From the NCBI GenBank assembly GCA_000697335.1, contig JNEM01009133.1, positions 1-11,624 of the forward strand: 11,624 nt of DNA, in the 5' to 3' direction. Every line of letters begins with the position of its first letter. Within the stretch, counting starts at the first letter, position 1. Both the position numbers and the translations under genes were made by a program. Positions 1 to 8,442 of this stretch are shown here, piece after piece. The notes under the pieces are model-generated. The model made no database searches, was not told the DNA's origin, and saw nothing but the letters and a program-made list of their open reading frames with translations. The DNA comes from Conidiobolus incongruus B7586 (lineage: Eukaryota > Entomophthoromycota > Entomophthoromycetes > Entomophthorales > Conidiobolaceae).

Positions 1-70
1 TAAATTAATATTTTTAAATATATTTAATAAATTATTATTAAAAATATAAATATTTAATATTTAATTAAAT

Positions 71-95
71 AAAGTTATAAATTTATAGGTTTTTA
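71..95 (+). repeat. Inner terminal repeat of Tc1-like copy A, left
   Basis: The stretch matches the inner repeats of copies B (6699-6724) and C (8630-8655), with core AAGTTATAAATTTATAGG. In the Tc1-like IR/DR layout this would be the inner transposase-binding repeat. Bases 1-70 are the inner part of the same left arm and align loosely with 6630-6698 of copy B. Confidence 0.75.
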
Positions 96-190
96 TAATA
101 AATAGATAATATTTAATAATATATAACCATATTTTTTTCCCTTTTTGTTATTATTTTATATAATATTATATTAATATACTAAATTTTTTT

Positions 191-1210
191 ATTAATATTA
201 TAATACCTAAATCCCTTTCTAAAATAATTTACATATATATTAATCAACTTTATAAAGAAGGTAAATCAACTTATGATATTACTAGAATTACTAGTGTTAG
301 CAAATCTACTATAGTTAAGGTTGCTAAGAATAATAATAAAAATATATTTAAACTTAAGTGTGTTAAGATTATAAATAAATATAATAAGTATATTTATAAG
401 TTGATTAATATAAATAAATATAATATTATTATAGAAATGTAATAGGAATTATAGAATTATATAAGAATATTAGTTAACACTAATATTATTATATGTATTT
501 TATATTATCATAAATATTACTTATATTTTAAGAAAAAACACTTTTAATTAAAAAATCTTATTATAAAGTTAAGTAGGAGTTTTAATATCATTATTAATAT
601 TAAACTACAACTAATTAGAGTAAGGTTATTTAATTTAATAAAATTACAATATATTTTAGTAAATCTAATAAAAAAAGTTAAATGCTTTAAAAAAAATATA
701 AAATTGCTTTAAAACTATAATATTAATTTTACTTAAAAGTATAATAATTGGTTAATTATTATTTAAAGATTTATATTGTTTTTAATTATAAAATATTATT
801 ATTAAGTTAATAAAGGAATTAATATTAAGATATATTAAATTATTTTAAATAATCAATTAACAAAAACTATTAAATAAAAAAAATTAAATAAATCTAATAT
901 TATTTGCTAGTAAGATAATACCTCTTATTATATTATAACTTTTATTATTAAATAATGTAAAAATAACAAGATAATAGTTATAAATTAGTTTCTTTAATCT
1001 TTTAACTTTAACTTAATTAAATAGTTTTAAGATTAGTTAAATAAAGTTTTTAAAGCTTTTCCCCTAATAAAAAATTTAAATTAATTTTAAAAAAATATTT
1101 AAGATGTAAAGAATAAGAATAACACTTCTTAGTATAAGAAGTTAATTGATTTTATACACCATAAACTTAAGAAAGTTAGAAAAGTTAAAAATAGATATAT
1201 TAAACTATAA
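191..1210 (+). pseudogene. Tc1-like DD34E transposase pseudogene (copy A)
   Basis: This is a relic of a transposase that would cut and paste the element at TA sites. The first 83 codons (191-439) are open and contain the best-preserved part, a helix-turn-helix reading DITRITSVSKSTI near residues 29-41, typical of Tc1 DNA-binding domains. The rest keeps family order with many stops. The first catalytic Asp codon is AAT (Asn) at 637-639, in the decayed W-S-D-E motif. The second Asp is intact (GAT, 914-916, in a QDN-type motif). The third acidic residue is AAA (Lys) at 1019-1021, in the decayed SP-D-x-NPIE motif. The spacing is exactly 34 residues. The likely natural stop is TAA at 1208-1210. 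No Met codon is present at the expected start, so 191 marks the open stretch only. Full length would be about 335-340 residues, normal for Tc1. Confidence 0.85.
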
Positions 1211-1409
1211 TTTTTTTTATCACCAATAATCAACAAATTTATAATATACTTTAGGTAAAATTTAAGAGTTTATATTTTAACTAATTAATAACTAAATATC
1301 ATCATTTAATGATATATATTATTAATAAATATAATATATTATAATTATTTTATTTAAGTTTATTATATTTTATATTATTTAAGTTATTAGTAAAGATATA
1401 AGTATATTT

Positions 1410-1439
1410 AATTTTATGACTCACTTTTATAGGTTAATA
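1410..1439 (-). repeat. Outer terminal repeat of Tc1-like copy A, right end
   Basis: Read on the - strand this repeats the left end of copy B at 6506-6535, sharing the core GTGAGTTATAAAATCAAA with small changes. It lies about 185 bp outside the inner repeat and marks the right border of the element. A target-site TA is not obvious next to it. Confidence 0.7.
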
Positions 1440-1605
1440 AATAACCAATAAAAACCTTAATATATCCTTTATATTTTATCTATTTAATATAAATAATAAT
1501 AAATTTATTGAATATTATAACTTGAGCTTTAATATTTGAAACTATTTAACTTAAACATATCCTACTTAAAATTTTGAATTATTATCTATTTCTATTTTAT
1601 TCTTA
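1440..1605. other. Short flank between Tc1 copy A and mariner 1; probable Gypsy gag remnant
   Basis: This AT-rich piece separates the right end of Tc1-like copy A from the left end of mariner 1. On the + strand a short stretch resembles the middle of Ty3/Gypsy gag, and gag-like sequence is also seen just right of mariner 1. It is therefore probably part of the Gypsy fossil described at 2927-6503. The similarity is weak and the piece could be other AT-rich DNA. No gene or RNA is visible. Confidence 0.35.
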
Positions 1606-1689
1606 CTGTTTATTTTTAATAATAAGAATTTTTTGCAATTAAAAATAAATAAACATTTGAATATATAATATATAAAAATAAAAATATAA

Positions 1690-2730
1690 TATAAATTCAA
1701 TAGTTTCATTTATTATTAATAACTTTTTGCTATACTTTTAGCAAATTTCTAATACTTAAAAAACAGTTCTTTTTATTAAAGACTGAAATTTGATGTTTTA
1801 CAAACAAAATAAATTTTCTTGTAGAAATTTTCTTTCCTGTAAGCTGGTTTTTTAATTACCTAAAGCAATTATAATTATATAGGTTATAATCAGAGGAATA
1901 TACTGGATATAGTAGTTCTTTCCAGTTATTTTTAATTAGAAAGTTTTTTACTGCTTTAGATTTATGTATTTTGCAATTATCATGCAAAATAATAGGTTTT
2001 CTCAAATTATATTAAGAACACTAATTAGAAATACTTTTATTTAAAAAAGCAATATATAATTTACTATTAATTGATTTCCTTCAGGAACTAATTAAGAACA
2101 GCATATAACATTATAATTTATTACAATAATTAACATTTGCATATTAACAAAATACTTATTTAAAGGGATTTGTAGAGGGGGTTGATTTAGCTTAATCTAA
2201 CATTTTGATTTGAGTTTTGGTAAAGGATTATAAAAAAAGATCCAAGATTCATCAATTGTAATTATTCACTATAAAAGTTTAGGCTTCTAGTAATATTTCA
2301 ATAGGTTTTGTTTAGCAATAGCTACTCTAGCTTTTTTTTAAGCATTAGTTAAATTATAAGGTACCTATTTTACATTATTATTTATTAATTTTAGTTTAAA
2401 CTTTAAAATATATAAAATACTTATAAAACTAATATTAAAATACTTAGATAATTCTCAAGCTGAAATAAAAAGGTCATTTTCAGTATATTTTTTTATTTTA
2501 TTTACAATTGAAAGAGTAACAATTGAAGTTAGTTTTCTAGATTTTAACAGGTTTTGAATAGTTTCTTTCTTAGCCTTAAAGTAATTTACCTAGCAATAAA
2601 TTGTTGATTTAGATAATACTTCATTACCAAAAGCTGCTTGTAAATTTTAAATAATTTTAAATGGTTTAAGATTAAGCTTTACTAATACTAAAATAAAAGA
2701 CTTTTGATGATCAATATTTGGCTTAAGCAT
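1690..2730 (-). pseudogene. mariner DD34D transposase pseudogene (copy 1)
   Basis: The reading starts at an ATG (2728-2730) and runs about 347 codons, the canonical mariner length. Family landmarks appear in order. The N-terminal DNA-binding region has an AAFGNE-type motif. A WVPHxLT-type linker follows. The first catalytic Asp is preserved in TIDESW (GAT, 2251-2253), followed by the proline-rich PP stretch typical of mariner. The second Asp is preserved in HDN (1979-1981). A conserved WKELL-P-x-YS-SD segment precedes the DYHLF-type region, and LP-x-x-WQK closes the C terminus. The third catalytic Asp, 34 residues after the second, is now Asn (AAT, 1874-1876). The first and second Asp lie in different frames, so at least one indel separates them, and stops replace several Trp and Gln codons. 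The C-terminal stop is uncertain. Confidence 0.85.
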
Positions 2731-2780
2731 GACTATATTAAATAATCAATTGTAAAAAGTTAATTTTTTAATCAAAAAAA

Positions 2781-2783
<3 letters not shown>

Positions 2784-2815
<32 letters not shown>
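2784..2815. repeat. AT dinucleotide run inside the mariner 1 leader
   Basis: An uninterrupted AT/TA run of about 32 bp lies between the right terminal repeat of mariner 1 and its transposase start. Mariner copy 2 lacks a comparable run, so it probably expanded after insertion. Confidence 0.9.
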
Positions 2816-2817
<2 letters not shown>

Positions 2818-2879
2818 AAAATATATAATTTCCTATTAACTTTGTATATATTTATTCATTTCAAACTAATAATTTGTTT

Positions 2880-2924
2880 GAAAAATCAGAAATTAAAAAA
2901 TTTCCCATTATTTCAAATTCAAGG
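2880..2924 (-). repeat. Right terminal inverted repeat of mariner 1
   Basis: Read on the - strand, the end begins after TA (2925-2926) with CCTTGAATTTGAAATAATGG and a T-run. The partner at 1606-1648 shares AATAAT, the GAA and T-run, and later AAACA-like positions. Mariner 2 has the matching 3' end at about 11424-11448, with TTCCCATTATT and the same distance to its TA. Confidence 0.7.
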
Positions 2925-3719
2925 TAATATTTAATTTTAATAATAATCTTTTAGCTTTTTTATTAATTTTTGCTAATTTGATTTTTATTATTAAGATAGA
3001 TATCTGACTTGATATTAATGTTATAAGTTGCTTAATTAATAACTAACTAGCTTTAAAACTGAATCTTATTCTTATTTCTTCTTTTATTACACTTATTTCT
3101 ATTAACAAATCTGAATATATTTCTATAAGTTATATCTTAACTCATTTATTATTTTCTAATTAATATATCTAATAGCTTAACTTTAATACTAACTTAATAT
3201 ATTATGATATTATTCTAAGGTTGAATTAGATAAATTTATATTTACCTATCATTTTAAACCTATTTTTAAATAATACCTTTTAATTAATTATTAAGTATAA
3301 TAATTCATAAATTAATTTTACTATTGTTAATAATTTTTCTTTTATTTCCTCTTTTATTTGAATTATTATATAACTTATTGGAATAAAAAAACTATATAAT
3401 CTAAATAACAATTATAATATTATTTCTAATCTAGTATTCAATTATTATATTAATATAACTAATCTAAATAAATCTACAAAACAAACTATTACTACTTATT
3501 TCTAAATATTATTTATTTTAATAACAACTTTCTTTCACCCTTATTATAAAGTTCAATTATTATATTATATTAATCCTTTTTTAACTTCTCAAGAAAAAAT
3601 TAAATTTAATCCTATTGTCATATTTTTATTTCTCCCTTTTTAAACAATATTTAAGCTTATTCCTTATATGTTATTATTATCATATAACCATTTAATGTTT
3701 TTTTATTTAATTCTTATCA

Positions 3720-4020
3720 AGATATATCTAAACCAAAAGATTTTTTATCATTTAAAAGTAAAGTCAAACATAAGATTAAATTACTCTTTAAATATAAATT
3801 TTATTAATATCCCATTTATTATATATCTATAGAAGAAAATAAAAAAATAAAAGAAACCTTATCCTAACTCATTGATAAGGGTTTTGTTTATTTTTTAATC
3901 TTACCCTAAGATTCTCTTATTATCTTTATCAAGAACAAAAATAATCCACTATGTTTTTGTATAAACTTTTAAGCTTTAAATGAAATAACCATTAAAGATA
4001 ATATAGTATTACTAAATCTT
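3720..4020 (+). pseudogene. Gypsy reverse transcriptase fossil, N-terminal part
   Basis: This is the most recognisable part of the Gypsy fossil. The order of landmarks is that of Ty3/Gypsy polymerases: a Lys-rich approach segment, a YP-type motif, a segment corresponding to LxxLxxKGF, and the block equivalent to V-KKKDGSLRxCVDYRALN-xT. It identifies the family and the strand. The catalytic YXDD box further downstream was not securely found. The fossil is broken. Confidence 0.8.
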
Positions 4021-5419
4021 TTTCAATATATAATTAAATTATAAGATTTAAATTTTTTAAAAAATATAATATATATAATAATAATTATAAAATTATTATA
4101 AATCCTAACTTAATCATATTAATTATTTTTAATATTTTTTTTAGCTATTATAAATTCATTATACTATCTTTTAAATTATATAATATATCTGTTATATTCA
4201 TAAAACTTATAAATTAATTTTTTTTTAATTATAAGATATTTTTGTTATATTATATTTTAATAATATCTTAATGTTTTGCCAAATATTTGAAGATTATATT
4301 GAATATGTTTAATATATCTTTAATATAATTTAGAAACACTCTCTCTTTGTAAAATTATTTGAATATTATTTTATTATCTTTATAATTATTTTTTATAGCT
4401 ATATGGAAATAATTAATAATATTATAATTAATCCTAAATAATTATTGTTTTATATTATTAACTTATTTTAACTGATGTTTATTCCTTATAATTATTTTTA
4501 AGTATGGTTAATTATTTCTTAAATTTCATTGATAGATATACTAAACTTACTTTATTCATAATTAATCTACTTTATAAAGATATATCTTAAAATTAGAGAT
4601 ATTTTGAATATTTTACCTTTATTTCTCTAGTTAATATTATAATTATAACTTTAATATTAAAAAGTTTTAACCCTTTTTAACTTACCATTTTAATGACTAA
4701 TACTTCTAATTATATTATTCAAATTTAGTTTAATCAACCTAATTGTATAGATTTTAATATTAATTCCTTAAATTGTTTTAAACAAAAAGTAAGTATTAAA
4801 ACCTTAATACTTAAATTAATAAGCCTTTTTTTAATTATTTATTATTCTTGTACAATATAATAAATAAAATTAAACTACTTAATTTATACATAAGAATTAC
4901 TTACTATAATAGATTATTTTAAATACTTTGTTATTATGTATTTAATTAACTTGTTTATAGCTTTAAAAATTATGAATCTTTAATATAATTAAATGATCAA
5001 TTTGATCTCTTTAAATACTAAACTTCATAGAATTAATTCCTTTAAGAATTTGATTTATATATCAGTTATATTAAAAGTTAATATAATACTCTAGCTGATA
5101 TTATATCAAGATTTATTAATTATATCCTTATTCATATCAAATATTAAAAAAAATCAGATAGATTTAATTATAGTTTCATTATATATAACTATATTTCAGA
5201 TTAAATAGCTAATTATTTTTAAACTATATTTTGATAATTTAATTTTTTAAATATGCAAAGATTTAAAATCAACAAACAACAAAGTATTATATATTGAGTA
5301 ATTTAACTATTTAAATAACCTTTTATATTATATTAGTAAATTATATATCCTTAATATGAAACCAACTAAATTATAACTTTGAAAATATACCTTAATTCAA
5401 TAATTTCAGGTTATTCAAG

Positions 5420-6050
5420 ATAGTTATATTTCTTTTAAAAATTCTCTAAATATCATTATTAGCTAAAAATATAAAAACATATTAAAAAATATATTATTTC
5501 CTATAAGCAATATTAACTCAACAAACTACTTGATCAAAATCAATAAATTTATTTAAGTTCTTTACTAGTTTTTATATCTTGTTATAATAATATTATTATG
5601 GATTTTATAGATATCCCTATAATATCTTTGAAACTTAATTTGATTTTAGTTATTATTAATCAACTAACTAAATCATTCTATTCAATCCCTTTTACAAAAA
5701 TACTATTATTTAAAATTTAATAAAACTCTTTATTAATTATATTTTTAATTATTATAAACTTCTTAATATAATTTTTACTAATAAAATTATTAGATTCACC
5801 TTTAAATCCTAGCAAAACCTTATAGTATTATTAAGATATAAATATAATCTCTCTATTACATAATATTAATAATTAGATAAATATTTAGAAAGAATAATTT
5901 ATATATTATAATAAACCTTCAGATTGTATCTTAACTATATTATAAAAAAATAGATTAATAACTTATCTTTAATAGAATTTGCCAGAAATAATTCAGTCAA
6001 CTTTTTTATCAGAATAATACCTTTTTATTTAAATTATAACTAATATCTTA
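5420..6050 (+). pseudogene. Gypsy integrase fossil
   Basis: At about 5598-5700 the sequence matches the first catalytic block of Ty3/Gypsy integrases (the MDFI-type start, followed by a segment equivalent to ILVVVDRLTK and the following phenylalanine/proline-rich strand). At about 5960-6040 it matches the later LAEFAYN-NS-x-x-x-x-G-x-x-PF segment. A zinc-binding-like N-terminal region may lie at about 5420-5560 but is weak. The fossil is broken. Its position after RNase H fits the Ty3/Gypsy domain order. Confidence 0.7.
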
Positions 6051-6503
6051 ACTGTATAAATATTATATCACCTTATATAAACATCTTAGCTAATATTAAT
6101 AACTTTTTTATTAACTTTAATTCATTGTTATTTATTATTAAAGAAAATATTATTAAAACCTAAAATAAAGCAAGCTTACTATTATAACTAGAAATCCCTA
6201 TCTTTTTTAAATTTTCCTTTTAACTCACTAGTTCTATTAAGTTTTAAAATATTAATTTATCTTAATATTGAAGCAACCCAACTAAAAAATTACTTCTTAA
6301 ATAATTAAGTCTTTATTTTATTAAGCACAAAGGTTTTAATCCTGATATATATAAACTTTATCTATTATTTAACTAGAAAATATATCTAGTCTTCTATATT
6401 ATTATCTTTAATTTATATAAAAATCCTACTAAAGACTTCCTATTAAAGAAAACTCATTCTAAACCACTATCTATTACCTTTAATTATTCAAGTAATTATT
6501 AAA

Positions 6504-6505
6504 TA
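6504..6505. repeat. TA target site at left border of Tc1 copy B
   Basis: TA precedes the first base of copy B (CACTAACCC) and is matched by TA at 10043-10044 after its right end. Tc1-like elements duplicate TA on insertion. The sequence outside both borders reads as chromodomain-like Gypsy sequence. Confidence 0.75.
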
Positions 6506-6724
6506 CACTAACCCATAAAAGTGAGTTATAAAATCAAATATATATATATGTTTTAATTAATAACTAAAACAATTATATATATTAGATTATTTGAAATTAT
6601 AATATATAATTAAAGTATATTATTCAATAATTAATAAATAAATTTAGATATTTATAGTAAACTATAAGCAAAAATATTAACCCTTATTATTTAACTAAGG
6701 TAAATTATAAATTTATAGGTTTTT
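6506..6724 (+). repeat. Left terminal arm of Tc1 copy B, outer and inner repeats
   Basis: The outer repeat (6506-6537, CACTAACCCATAAAAGTGAG followed by TTATAAAATCAAA) and the inner repeat (6699-6724, GGTAAATTATAAATTTATAG then GTTTTT) are about 180 bp apart and share AAGTTATAAA-like sequence. The same pair occurs inverted at the other end and in copies A and C. This resembles the IR/DR terminal design known from Sleeping Beauty-type Tc1 elements, where outer and inner transposase sites are about 165 bp apart. Confidence 0.7.
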
Positions 6725-6828
6725 GAGATAAAGGGATATATTTAATAATATATAACCATATCTTTTTTCTCTCTTTGTTATTATTTTATATTATATTATA
6801 CAGATATATTAAATTCTTTTTATTAATA

Positions 6829-8253
6829 TTATTATATTTAAATCCTTTTATAGAAAAATCTACTTATATATTAATTAACTTTATAAAGAAGGTAAATTAA
6901 CTTATGATATTATTAGAATTACTAGTGTTAGCTAATTTACTATAGTTAAGGTTGTTAAGAATAAAAATAGAAAAACATTTAAACTTAAACTTAAGTGTAT
7001 TAAAATTATAAATAAATATAATAAGTAATATATATATAGTTTAGTAAATACAAGCAAGTATAGTATAATTATAGAAATAAAATAGGAACTATAAAACTAT
7101 ACAAGAATATTAGTTAGTACTAATATTATTATATATACTTTACATTAGCATAGATATAATTTACACTTTAAGAAAAAACACCCCTAACTAAAAAAATCCC
7201 ATTGTAAAGTTAGGCAAGAGTTTAAATATTGCTAGTAATATTAAACTAAAACTAATTAAAGTAAGGTTATTTAGTTTAATAAAAAAAATATACTTTAGTA
7301 AATTTAATAATAAAGCTAGTTGTTTTAGAAAAGATACAGAATTACTTTATAACCATTATGTTAATTTTACCAAAAAATATAATAGTAGGTTAATTATTAT
7401 TTAGGGATATATATTATTTTTAGGTATAAAGTATCTTTATAAAGTTAATAGGGGAATTAATACTAAAATATACTAAAGTATTCTAAAAAATAAATTAAAT
7501 AAAAACAGTAAATAATATAAGTTAAATAAATCTGATATTATTTTCTAGTAAGATAATACCTCTTTTTATACTATAACTTCTACTATCAAATAGCTTAAAA
7601 ATAACAAGATAATAGTTATAAAGTAGCTTTTATAATCTCTTAACTTTAATTTAATTAAACACCTTTAAGATTAATTAAAAAAAGTTATTAAAGTTTTCCC
7701 TTAGTTAAAAGTTTAAATCTATAAGCATAGTGGTAGTTAAACTAATATAGTACAGAGGAAGACTTAATATAAAAGTAATGTGGTGTAGAATGTGGTAATA
7801 TAATGTGGCTGTAGTGTGCAAGTGTAAACAAAGTTTAATTAAGCTTCAAACTAGGATGAGTCACTGATATATTAAGATTTTTATTAGGTAGTGCCAATAT
7901 CTTATAATATTAATAGGAAGTAGTCTCAATCTTAGAAGTAGTGTAAAAGTAAGAAATAGTAAGAATTGAGAGGAAAAAAGAGGAACCTAATTTATTAGAT
8001 AATTCAATGCTATTTATACAATTAATTTAACTATATAAGTATAAATTAATCATATAATTTATAGTTAATTGGATTATATGAAAGTATATATAAGAATTTA
8101 GAGAACTAGTCTCTTAACAAAATCAATTTTAAAAATATATATATAAGAAGTATAGAATAAATTAACCCTTTTTAATATAAGAAGTTAATTGATTCTATAT
8201 CCTATAATCTTAAAGAAGTTAGAAAAGCTAAAGGTAGATACATTAGGTTTTAA
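6829..8253 (+). pseudogene. Tc1-like DD34E transposase pseudogene (copy B), split by LTR-like insert
   Basis: This relic of the same transposase as in copies A and C keeps a helix-turn-helix at about 6905-6960 (DIIRITSVS). The decayed W-S-D-E motif has its first Asp as AAT (7278-7280). The second Asp of the QDN motif is GAT (7552-7554), and the third acidic residue is AAA (7657-7659). Stops replace Gln or Trp; for example the Gln codon CAA near the start in copy A is TAA here. Coding sequence resumes after the insert at about 8141 and runs to a TAA at 8251-8253, in the same place as in copies A and C. Confidence 0.8.
7735..8140. mobile_element. LTR-like insert in Tc1 copy B, probable solo LTR
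   Basis: Copies A and C lack this segment; their sequence passes directly from the equivalent of about 7735 to that of about 8141. It is visibly richer in G and C than the rest of the window. A core of about 340 bp could be a solo LTR: it begins near 7779-7784 with TG, has a TATATAAGAA-type box at about 8085, and ends at 8119 with CTCTTAACA. About 45 bp before and 20 bp after this core are unexplained, and no target duplication is seen. A Copia-type LTR is my guess from end sequence and size. It carries no coding sequence. It looks younger than its surroundings, or was too short to be mutated with them. Confidence 0.45.
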
Positions 8254-8440
8254 TTTTTTTATCACTAAAAACCTATAAATTTATAACTTACCCTAGGTTA
8301 AATTTAAAGGTTTATATTTTAACTAATTAATAGTTAAATATCCTCATTTAATCATAAATATATAATTAATAAATATCATAGATTTTAATTACCTAATTTA
8401 AATTTATTTTATTAAATATTAAATAAGTTATTAGTAAAAA

Positions 8441-8442
8441 TA
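8441..8442. repeat. TA target site of Tc1 copy C (left; partner 10000-10001)
   Basis: TA at 8441-8442 and TA at 10000-10001 flank copy C. Removing copy C with one TA gives AAAAATATAAGTGTTTTTG, which matches the equivalent part of copy C's own arm (AAAAATATAAGAGTTTTTG). This confirms the insertion point. Confidence 0.85.

Larger units (their letters stand above)
1..1439 (+). mobile_element. Tc1-like DNA transposon, copy A, left end off-window
   Basis: This is a Tc1/mariner-superfamily element on the + strand, homologous over its whole length to copies B (6506-10042) and C (8443-9999). The inner terminal repeat lies at about 71-95 and its inverted partner, more decayed, at about 1226-1252. The outer right terminal repeat is at about 1410-1439 and reads as the inverse of the copy B left end. 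By comparison with copy B the left arm is about 193 bp before the inner repeat, so roughly 120 bp lie outside the window. The central part encodes a broken transposase. The expected TA after the right end is not clear (AA at 1440-1441). Differences from B and C are largely CA/TA and TG/TA, as expected from RIP. The element is not autonomous. Confidence 0.85.
1606..2924 (-). mobile_element. mariner DNA transposon, copy 1, full length
   Basis: This 1,319 bp element is close to the usual mariner length of 1.3 kb. It is flanked by TA dinucleotides at 1604-1605 and 2925-2926, the mariner target duplication. Its ends are degenerate inverted repeats: from the right, TA then CCTTGAATTTGAAATAATGG; from the left, TA then CTGTTTATTTTTAATAATAA. 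Both continue into GAA and a T-run at the same spacing. It carries a decayed DD34D transposase on the - strand and a long 5' leader of about 195 bp that includes an AT dinucleotide run. It appears to have inserted into the gag part of the Gypsy fossil. A second member of the family is at about 10319-11448. The element is not autonomous. Confidence 0.85.
2927..6503 (+). mobile_element. Ty3/Gypsy LTR retrotransposon fossil, internal region (left part)
   Basis: This is a heavily decayed Ty3/Gypsy element on the + strand, broken at very many places. Parts can be placed by family landmarks. Gag-like sequence lies at about 2960-3170, and a weak protease-like region at about 3280-3600. The start of reverse transcriptase is clear at about 3720-4020, followed by the rest of reverse transcriptase to about 4600. 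RNase H-like sequence follows to about 5000, then integrase at about 5420-6050. A chromodomain-like tail is reached just before 6503, where Tc1-like copy B interrupts it; the tail continues at 10045. Mariner 1 interrupts the gag side. No long terminal repeats could be matched in the window. It predates both insertions and looks old and fully degraded. Confidence 0.8.

Noticed and set aside
191-439. Small host gene of 83 codons
   Set aside because: It is the N-terminal helix-turn-helix part of the Tc1 transposase relic, and the same sequence recurs in copies B and C.
2784-2815. AT dinucleotide run as a regulatory element
   Set aside because: It is a simple microsatellite in a dead transposon leader, with nothing to regulate.
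7721-7800. Coding start in the G-richer insert
   Set aside because: No sustained open frame or recognisable protein similarity; the segment reads as LTR-like non-coding sequence.
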